NCBI GenBank assembly: GCA_016785225.1
Contig: JAFBJZ010000510.1
Location: 2,542,001-2,606,000 of the forward strand
From: Psettodes erumei
Taxonomy: Eukaryota > Chordata > Actinopteri > Pleuronectiformes > Psettodidae
Length of the DNA stretch: 64,000 nucleotides
Reading direction: 5' to 3'
Numbering within the stretch: position 1 is the stretch's first letter; the number at the start of each line of letters is the position of its first letter. The notes beneath the pieces were generated by a model, which saw only the letters and a program-made list of their open reading frames with translations, had not been told where the DNA came from and did not search any database. The translations under genes and the position numbers were made by a program. This document shows, one piece after another, positions 55,506 to 64,000 of this stretch.

Positions 55506-55985
55506 TAAATGTAAACCCTGGTTACACCTGCCACTAACATGTGTCCTTGATGCACAAGTCAAAGTGTACTCATTTTGTTCCAGTCACTCAGATCACTTGC
55601 CAAAGGGATGGGATTCATTCATGTATGCTTCTGTCGTGTAAATGCTAATGAGTCCTGATGTGTCCCCTGCGAGGACATTACAGTAGCTGGAAAATGGATA
55701 GTAATTGAAACTGAACACTAAGCGGTCAGCTGGACACTTAGAAAACCAAATCTGTCATCAGTGTCATAAACACACATACATAATGTTCATAAAGATTCTG
55801 TGTCAATGACACTTGTCCTTGTTGCACCTCCTGTTCACAATGGCATCAGCGCACACGCCACTGGTCACAGGAGACATCACAGGAGAGAAGGCTGTAGATG
55901 GAGAGGATCATGGGAAATCACCACTCTGTCCCCTGATACAGAAATGACTTTAATATTCACTGGATGAAGGAAAAATAGCTGCTGC

Positions 55986-56027
<42 letters not shown>
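55986..56027. repeat. (CA)n microsatellite
   Basis: Pure CA run of about 42 bp, followed by a pyrimidine-rich (CT)n stretch at about 56070-56240. Confidence 0.97.
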
Positions 56028-56028
<1 letters not shown>

Positions 56029-56261
56029 CTCCTTCTCCGTCCTCTGTTTTCTGCTATTTTTAAATGTCACCTCTCTCTCCTCTCTCCTCTGTCGCTCGCC
56101 CTTCCCTCTGCTCTTTATGCAAACTCACGCCTCCTTCCTCCCTCTCTCACCTCTCCCTCCTCTTTCTCTTTCACTCTCTCTTTCCCTTTCACACTCATTA
56201 TTCTCCACATCTCTCTCTCTCTTGCTAGTTAATTACTCCCCCCCCCACATACACACTCCTA

Positions 56262-56470
56262 TCCCTATGCACTATTTGACCAAAAGTATGTGGGCAGCTC
56301 CACCACTTTCCACCTATACTTTTGGGTTCTTTCTCTGGGTCTGTTCCTGGTGTGGTCCAGGCTCTTTAGATTCAATAAAGGGAAATCATATTGCTCCAGT
56401 GTAAAATGATATCCAACACTGACTTTATTTTGAGGGAGGTCATTTTCTCTTTTACACCTGGTTGGGTTTC
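56262..56470 (-). mobile_element. Second Tc1-like DNA transposon relic
   Basis: Includes TTTGACCAAAAGTATGTGGG, a near match to the terminal repeat of a teleost Tc1-like family (CCAAAAGTATGTGGACA), and an inner reversed copy CACCTATACTTTTGG. The following TCAATAAAGGGAAATCATAT resembles an internal part of the same family. It is strongly deleted, and no frame survives. Confidence 0.6.
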
Positions 56471-56876
56471 AGGCAATTTTTTAAAAAGAAATTTCAAAAT
56501 ATAATGAAATTGGTTTTCATGCTTGGCTGAGGTGTAAAGGTCAATGTATCGATTAAAATCAAAATACAGCTAGATGCAATGGGAACAGAGTGTGTAAAAA
56601 TCACACTTGCAGCCTTTTGTGCTCCAAGTCACAGAAACGGTACAACAAAAACCCAGCGTGCAGGAACATGCATTGTGCAACATGCAGGGACATATATTGT
56701 ACACACGTTTCATAGTGTAGTATTTCATAGTACACATATTGTAATCCTACATGTATTCTTTCACTGTCTCCTTCACATTTCCACTCTCTGTTTTCATGAA
56801 GCACGTAAAAGTAGAACTATTTCTTGCCTCACACACCCATAACATATTCTGCCAACAATATTTTCATTACAATACA

Positions 56877-57012
56877 AACACACACACACACACAGACACA
56901 CAGACACACACACACACACACCCATGACACACACCTCTGTTAATATAGTATCAGGGCCAGCCAGCTGCTCTCTGCTACAGCTAAGACCCCCTGTGGAGGC
57001 CTGTTAAACCGC

Positions 57013-57045
<33 letters not shown>

Positions 57046-57050
57046 GTGTT
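56877..57050. repeat. CA and GT microsatellites
   Basis: A CA run with CAGA interruptions (56877-56920) and a pure GT run (57011-57050), of opposite polarity and about 90 bp apart. Confidence 0.9.
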
Positions 57051-57614
57051 GTCTCCACCCTCATACTAAGCTGATAAAGTCATCATATCCTGATGAAAAT
57101 AACCAAATAGGTCACAAAAATGCTTTTCTCTGTGTTGTTACATTAGAAAAGAATAAACTGTAATAAAAGGAAATTGAGGCGCGCACACATGCACACATGT
57201 GCACACTGTATGAAGGCTGAGTGTTTCCTCACTTCATTGTTGTTAGCTTAGCAGCAGGCATATTAAAAATCCATGGCAGACATAGGCTGCGAAGAATTCA
57301 TCAGGGTGAACTTTGAAGTTTCAGAAAGCAGGAATATGAGGATCAGAGCTGCTGCTGCCTCCTCTCAGCATCACGATTATCTTCAGACACTGTCATTGGT
57401 GGGTCATATGTGTGACAATATGACTGGCCAGAGTTCAGTCTGTGAATCAATGGGAGCTTACTGCAGGAAATCTCTCAGTAATATACTGCTGTCTGCTCAT
57501 AGATCTGCTTTGGAAATAATGGACCTTCCAAAGGTTCCCTCTGTCGGCTGTAAAACAAACCACACATGTTACTCAAAATGAAATATGTTTCAGTTAGATG
57601 AAATAAAGATTGAA

Positions 57615-58105
57615 ATGCAGCTGTAAGGATTCTGTTTTGGATTTAGGTTTTTGTGTTTGTTTGTCTTCCTCCCCTGTCTGTCTGGTCGATAGATATACTT
57701 TATTGTCATTGCATTGATAAAAACAACACAATGCAGGGCATGTGGCAGCAGGAGAGGCACACCTGCATTCACTCAGCTCAATAACCTGACTATAGCAGCC
57801 TGGTCTTGACCCCACCACCCTGCCTGATAGTTCTGGGTTGCTGGGCAGTGTCTGATGTATTTCTTGTGTTTCCTTTTTGTGATTCAGGGTGACTTTTTCT
57901 AGTGGTTTTCAGCTGCTGATTTTCTTGCAGCCTTATCTTGGTAATTTAGCATTTACCTCGCTGACTTTCTCTTCCTCCATGCCTGAGTCTTCTGTGTGTC
58001 AACTTTTGTTACCGGGGACCATTCTGCAAGCCAGCTACATCCCTGCCTGCTTCCTCCTTGTTTTTTGTACAATAAACTTGTTTAAATAAAAAATAAACTT
58101 GTTTT
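57615..58105. repeat. Retroelement-tail repeat with nested LINE tail
   Basis: The outer sequence (GTTTTTGTGTTTGTTTGTCT at the left; CCTGCTTCCTCCTTG and repeated AATAAACTTGTTT at the right) resembles the 3' end of a common fish retroelement. It is interrupted at about 57690-57785 by GATAGATATACTTTATTGTC plus A-rich sequence, which looks like a reversed LINE tail. Low homology resolution; assignment is from pattern memory. Confidence 0.5.
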
Positions 58106-58854
58106 TACTAACCTGTACCCACCTCTGGGATCCAAACTAAACCTAAACCTAATGACAGTTCTGTTCTGGTTTCACATCCCCTTTGTAAATTCCTCTTTTT
58201 TGAGATCTTTATTTTATATCGTGCTAATGGTATCTATGGTTATTGTGTGTTGCACTGTGTCCTGGAAGTCCTGAAATGCATTAAGAAAGATGCTTTAGGC
58301 AGGACTTTGTTAAGAGGAAGTGATAACACAGTGTTTTTGACGTTTCTATGTTATGACTTAGGGTATGTCATAATAGTATTTCCATTAATTATGCAACAGC
58401 CAATCCTCCATCAAAAAAGTCATGATTAAAATAGTGGTTTATTTCAAATAGGCTCAGCATTTACCAGTTGTTGTATAAAACAATTTACCAGCAGCCAGAC
58501 CTTAATTTTTATGAACAGCGCTTGACGTCTTTCTCTGTTGCTATCTTCATGAATAATGTCCAACTGATCTGTCTTTATTTGACCAACTTAAGCAGAGGGA
58601 AATGCATCATGTTGAGTAAAACTGGGGCTAAACAAGATCTCTAACCTCTGAACACTAAATTAATAAAACAAGAGCAATGAAGCTGCTCCAGAACATAAAA
58701 AAAACTCAGCTTCTTTCTACAAATGGTTATTCTCAACGCAGTCATGTCATAAATGAAAAATCATTGGGCTTTGACTCTGCACACTGCTTCTTATATGAAG
58801 GGAGTGGCAGTGTTGTTGTTATCGCGCTGTATAATTTCCAGCCATGGTGTGTTG

Positions 58855-59115
58855 GTGCGAAGCTGCCGGCAGACGTTAACCTCTGAAAATGAAACACGAC
58901 CTACTCTGCTCTTTGCTCTGTACGTGCAATCGCTCCCAGCATGGCGGCGTCTTCTCCCCTACCCAGCCTGCTTTGCATACGACTGCGGGGTTCACGATCA
59001 AAGAGAGGAAGTCACGAGGCAGGTGGCGGGGCCCCAGTCTGATGAAACTGCTGGGTGAAGTTTTACCGTACAACCAGCGCGCTTTGCATTTACACTTTAG
59101 ATGCTCTCAGCCACT
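58855..59115. promoter_or_regulatory. CpG-richer patch, possible orphan promoter or 5' exon
   Basis: In a 19-kb AT-rich region, this patch has several CpGs (GTGCGAAGCTGCCGGCAGACG, split here as separate motifs: GTGCGAAG, GCCGGCAG; also CGACTGCGG and CCAGCGCGC) and an ATGGCGGC motif at 58940-58947 like a YY1 site. A frame starting there soon stops, so no coding call is made. It ends next to a GT run at about 59125-59143. Confidence 0.25.
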
Positions 59116-62100
59116 TCAGGCAAGTGTGTGTGTGTGTGTGTGGTGGTGGTGGTGGGGGGGGTGTCGCCATGTTCCTCAGGACTCGTCGACAGAATTTGGA
59201 TTCACTGACCTTTCAGCTTCAGTGAAGACTCCTCAAATCTTCAATATAAGACACTCTCACATTAAGATATCATCAAATAAATGGGGACTTTGCTTTTAAA
59301 GTATTTTATCCACCAAACAGAAAAAAAACCTCTTACTTTCATCCATCTTTTTCACCCGCATGTTGATGGAAAAAGCATCAGTTACAGTTAAAAGCAATTA
59401 TAGTTTTTTACAACATGTTTTTACAGGTTTTTTGAATTATCACCTTAAATAATTTCCTGTGTAATGAAGGATTTTTTTCACTGTGACCCCCAAATAGGAT
59501 GGCTGGATGATCTTGTCATGCTGTTAGCTTGTGTTTTTGATTCCTCTGAGTTTTTTGTCAAGAGGTGTATGGTGATCCAACCAACTTGACATACAGCTGA
59601 ACGTAGATTATGAGGATATTTTGGCAGAAAAACAAATATGCACTGATAGTGTTTAGAATCAACATCTTTACCTCTCTCCAGATATGTAACAACATACCCT
59701 TGTTATCTTAATATAAAATCCAATCTGTTTTTTTCCCTTTATAGTATTTGCTGTTGAAAATTGTAAACATGTTTTCTAGGAGACAGGAAGGCTCTTTAAT
59801 CTCCAGTCTGCACACTGACAGGAAAGAGGTTACACAGAAATTTTCACTTTTGTTCATAGTCACCTATAAACGAGGAGCAGCTGGGCTTCAGAGATATTCA
59901 GAGAGAGAAAGGGCATCTTGGGCTCGGAGGAGGTCTTCATGTGACTTGTGAAGACAGAAATCAATGCTGCTGAACAAATAAGACTTCTGTAACTCATTCC
60001 ACCACCAAGGAACACACACGGGAGAAGAGCTCAGATTAAGATTTCCTTCCTTGCAGTAACGGTAGGACTATGCAGAGTGCAGTGAATTGAGAACCTCATA
60101 TTCAACTAAAATGCAACAGTTGTGCCATGGGTCCAACTTTTTTATTTTAATATATGGCTGGTGCTCCTTCAGCTGAAATGAATCAGGAGGCTGCATTAAT
60201 TCATGCAAAACTATAATACATTCACTATTTAATGTCTGTAGTGGAGGTTATCCATCAGACAGCTCAGCAGGAGCAGTGACAGAGTGTTGATGTGATGGAA
60301 CCTGCCCACCTGAGGAGGAGGCCACAGGGGACTCAACACACTCCACTGCCTCAAGGAAAATATTTCATGATTGTGCCTCTGACCTGTCTGTCTCTCTCTG
60401 TCCCAGCAGACACGTCAACGACAGCAGGAGTATTTTTAGGTTGTGTTAACCTCTATATGGATGCATAAAAGAGGGTATATAAGTATTTGCTGTCAAGCTA
60501 AAATGCTTTTGGGGCCTATGAGGGGATATCAGAGAGGAAAAAATGATGATTTTATGGCTCCATTTTTTTTTTGGAACAAGCCATTAACCCCCATCCACCA
60601 ACCCCCAATACTGCTGTGCTGAAAGATTTTGCTTAGTGAGTTCATGAATATTAAATGAGTGTCTTGAAACTCTAAATTTAATTTGAATTTGTATCTGCAT
60701 TTTTAAACAAACACGGCTCAGTGAAAAGAGATAACTCAAGGTCTACTAACTATAGTCTTTGCTGGAACTTTCATCTCACTTGTAAGGAGGATGATAAGTT
60801 AAGATTGTATCTATTTGACAAGGCCAGAAAATTAACTTATGCACAAACTGCAGAAGAACATAAATATGACTGCTTTGAAATTAAAATATTGCTATTTACA
60901 TAACATGGATTTATGAGAGAAACTAAATAAAAATAAAGACATTCACAGTCAAATTTGTATATTTCATAGATAAATTGATTTAAAAACAAATCTCCCATAT
61001 ATCAATCAAAATGTGCTTATCAATCAAAAATGTGCTTAAAATGTGCAAAATTTACTGGTGAAAAGTGACATTCATAATGATGGCATTTTAATAAAAGGAA
61101 AATAGATCCATGAAAATTGAAAGCTCTAACAGTTGGTTAGTTTTTATTTCCACGTGTCACATACACAAAAGGAAATCCATTACAAATGTATTACACATTT
61201 CTGTATACTTTCAAATATATGATTTATGTGGAAAATTGGAGCAGCAGACAGCAGGAGAAAGAAAGGCCACAGATGAAAATGCTAAGATAATAATAATAAT
61301 CTGAAAACCATACAGAGCAGAGCTGTGTGATGGTCTGTGGTGAGTCAGTGTGAAATCCTGCTGGATTTGGCTCGGTCACAGCTCTTGTGTTGTCAGAACG
61401 AGGAGGGAGATATAAATACTCAGACGGCTTCCTGCTTCTCCCTGCTGGGGTTCAGTGTCGCAGCCGTCCCAGCTGAGCACACACACACAGACACAATAGA
61501 CTGGACCAGACCGCTTCACGAGGACTGAAAGAGGCCTTCATGAAGGATTATCAGCGCAGGTTTTATTCAGAGCATGACAGGAGGACAGACAGGCACAAAA
61601 AAAAAGAAGTTTACAGGTCATATTTCTTATAATGAAGTCATGTTTAAATGAAGTGTGAGGTATTTCTCTAAAAGACAAGAGAGCACTGTCATTACGACTG
61701 CCAGTATTACAGTGACTGTCACTACTACAGCTGCTCCTGCTCAGTGGCATTTTTAAATGAAAGGAAAACGGTGGCAGATTCTTTGACAGACACAGCTCAT
61801 GCTGTACCTGCTCTCCTTCACTTTTCTGCTCCGCTGCCCAGTGAAGTTTGTATGTGTTGTCAGTGCCAGTTTTACAGTAATGTCTGCATGATTCCCTCTG
61901 CTTTCATACTTGGTAGTTCCTCTCAGAAAGATGCTTGGAAAGCTCAACTTGAAAACGGTTAAATAATTGTTTGTTTTTAATACCACCGGTTTGGTTTCTA
62001 ATAGCAACCCACAGCCAGTGCAGCACAGAGGAGTTTGATCTCAGGCTTTTCTTCCTGAGGCAAACTTTCAAAGTCATGCTGTGGAAGATAATCTGATTCA

Positions 62101-62244
62101 TTCATGGTGACTGCAGCTGCTGTAAAAGAAATATAGACTTCTGAAAGCTATGAGTGAATGGCGGGAACAGCAATCTGCAAACAGCCAATCAAACTGCACC
62201 AAAGCAACACCTACCTAGTGTGAAATGTGTAACATCTGCTCTCC

Positions 62245-62302
62245 CAAAGTGAAATAAGTAAATAAATAAAATAAAACAAAAATAAATTAAATTAAATTAT
62301 TC
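62245..62302. repeat. AT-rich low-complexity tract
   Basis: AAATAAATAAAATAAAAC-type A/T-rich sequence without structure. Confidence 0.8.
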
Positions 62303-64000
62303 CATAAACCACTGACTTCAAAAGAATTTTTATTTACTGTCATGAATTCAATCCAGAATTACATTAATTTCTATGTTTAGCTGATACATCCACAACAACC
62401 CATACCGCTTACCTTCTGCTATTGCTGTGATTATTCCTGAAAGTACGACACACAACATTATCTGTTACAAGTATCCTAATGCTGCTTCTCCTACTGTAGC
62501 CCTACTGCTAATGATATTATTGCCTCTGCTATTTGATGACCACCATTGATAGTGAATGGATGACTGAGCTAGGTTCAGGGGCCCCCAGTTAAAAGAAGAA
62601 ATGGCTTAATCTTTTTTTAATATTGTGTATTTGCCTTGACTAAGTTAGACATCTTGATTTTTTGATTTATTGATAGTACAACTGGACAGCTGAGCACAAA
62701 CCTACAGTGCGTTAAAATTAGTCAATCCTGTTTAACTATAATATATTTAATATACTGTTACTGGTGTTTTGATTATTGATTAAAGGAAAAAATACTGCTA
62801 CTCTGCTCTACAGCTGTTGCTGTTGCCAGTACTACAGTAACAGTGATAAACCTCATCGTCTTGCTACAAGCAGAGGGCTGCTTCAGAGTCTTGGTGGTGG
62901 TAGTACTTGTAATAGCGAAACCAATATAAATATGCACTTTGAAGAACATTTGAAATCATAAGGAACTGAGTTGTAAAACATATCATTGTGTTTTGTACAG
63001 TGAGAAACAGAGGAATTTCAAAAGAAATACTGAGATATAGATTCTGAGGACATGGATAAACTTCATCATTTATTAGCATAACTCCAATGCAAACTAAACG
63101 TGTGCGGTGGATGTTACATCACAACACGAGGGGAAATCCTGCCTGTGAAGGAGCAGCTGGCTCGAAACCCGCCTGCAGTTTATAAAACACCAGCCGTCCA
63201 TGTTGGCTTCAGAGCTGCAGCAGCAGACTGTATACAGAGCTGGAGGGAAGGACAGGATGTCCTCTCAGCTGATCTGATGTCTTTTTTTTTTAAAGCTCTT
63301 CTGGGCTCTTACTTTCAAAATGGGTTTTAAGAAGATTTTCCCAAGAACAAAAAAAAACTATTTCATAAGCCCTGGAGTGTTGCTTCCGAATTATGAGTGT
63401 GTATGTGAGAGAGAGAGAGGGAAAAAAGAGAGAATGCTGGAGGAATCTGTCTTTCTGTCAACGCTGCTGCCGAGAGCTGCAGTGTTTTATAATCTTCATA
63501 TTGCGCTGTGGCTTCAGGGTGAGGAGCGGGACAGGAAATCAGCTAATGAATCTTTAAATCCAACAGGAGGCACTCTCACCATTTCACCCTGGAGGAGAGT
63601 TTAAATGTATCCAAATGATGTTGAGTATTCAGAGGTTCAGAAAACCAGCATTCCACATTCAGACGTCATTTCTAAAAACACTTATTTTACAAATGACATT
63701 CTGTGTAAATGTATCATCTATTATTATTACTTTCATTTATTGTGCTTTTAAAGTAAATCAGTGTTATGAACTAAAATGCAAGTACTAGTTTTGCAGAAAA
63801 TTGCCCCTTGTGATTCACATATTACAGTAACCTGCGTTGTTAATACTGATGCATCAGCGTGTTGAGGGCCGCAAGATAAATCTGAAGAGTCGTGAGAAGA
63901 TTCATTGGAGAGAAGAGAAGAAAAACACACGAGTCTGTTTTCAGTTTTTAGACTTCTCTTACATCTATAATATTTTTTGTGAAATATTGACTTTGAACCT

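Larger units (their letters stand above)
54047..64000. other. Gene-poor region to the end of the window
   Basis: No coding exon with recognisable homology. Contents that can be named are microsatellites (54368-54390, 55262-55279, 55986-56027, 56877-56920 and 57011-57050), transposon fragments (55300-55505, 56262-56470 and 57615-58105) and AT-rich tracts (62245-62302). The stretch 58855-59115 is richer in CpG than its surroundings and is listed separately. The sequence could be a large intron of a gene whose exons lie outside the window, or a true gene desert. Confidence 0.5.

Noticed and set aside
57273..57581. 102-residue plus-strand frame starting MADIGCEEF
   Set aside because: No similarity I can name and no splice partners; adjacent to repeats.

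Overview
This is nuclear DNA from a ray-finned fish, most likely a percomorph teleost. The protein-coding exons are clearly vertebrate, with short phase-consistent exons and GT-AG introns. The non-coding DNA carries dispersed repeats typical of teleosts: Tc1-like relics, L2-type LINE pieces, LINE tails ending in ATGGATGG or (ATCT)n, and very long CA/GT microsatellites. Nothing in it is bacterial, phage or viral.

Layout: (1) 1-4155 lies downstream of syt16 and may include its 3' UTR. (2) 4156-23862, minus strand: syt16, a calcium-independent synaptotagmin-like membrane protein, in seven coding exons spread over about 20 kb. Its introns hold a Tc1-like relic, a perfect 31-bp hairpin, an old LINE remnant and a 249-bp CA tract. 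(3) 25346-29354, minus strand: snapc1, a subunit of the snRNA-activating complex, in ten exons. (4) 30797-32081, plus strand: yipf6, a Golgi/ER membrane protein, in two coding exons. (5) 34478-36232, plus strand: an F-box/leucine-rich-repeat protein I could not name, in four exons. (6) 38196-38991, minus strand: dtd2, the animal tRNA deacylase (ATD), in three exons. (7) 39783-45037, plus strand: nubpl, a mitochondrial complex I Fe-S assembly factor, in eleven exons, with a broken L2-type LINE in intron 7. dtd2 and nubpl are head to head, 791 bp apart. (8) 45038-64000 is about 19 kb with no protein-coding gene that I recognise. It holds one clear tRNA-Thr(TGT) gene at 53938-54011, many microsatellites and several repeat fragments.

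Context: in human, SNAPC1-SYT16 are neighbours on 14q23 and DTD2-NUBPL are neighbours on 14q12, while YIPF6 is on the X chromosome (established knowledge, recalled). The fish window therefore joins pieces that are apart in human. The genes do not form one pathway. There is a loose RNA theme: SNAPC1 drives snRNA (Pol II/III) transcription, DTD2/ATD proofreads tRNA-Thr, and a tRNA-Thr gene is nearby. I did not find a convincing undescribed system. The items most worth a second look are an apparent one-base frameshift at the snapc1 exon 1/exon 2 junction, the perfect hairpin in a syt16 intron, the unnamed F-box gene, and the dtd2-nubpl shared promoter with three TGCGCA elements.
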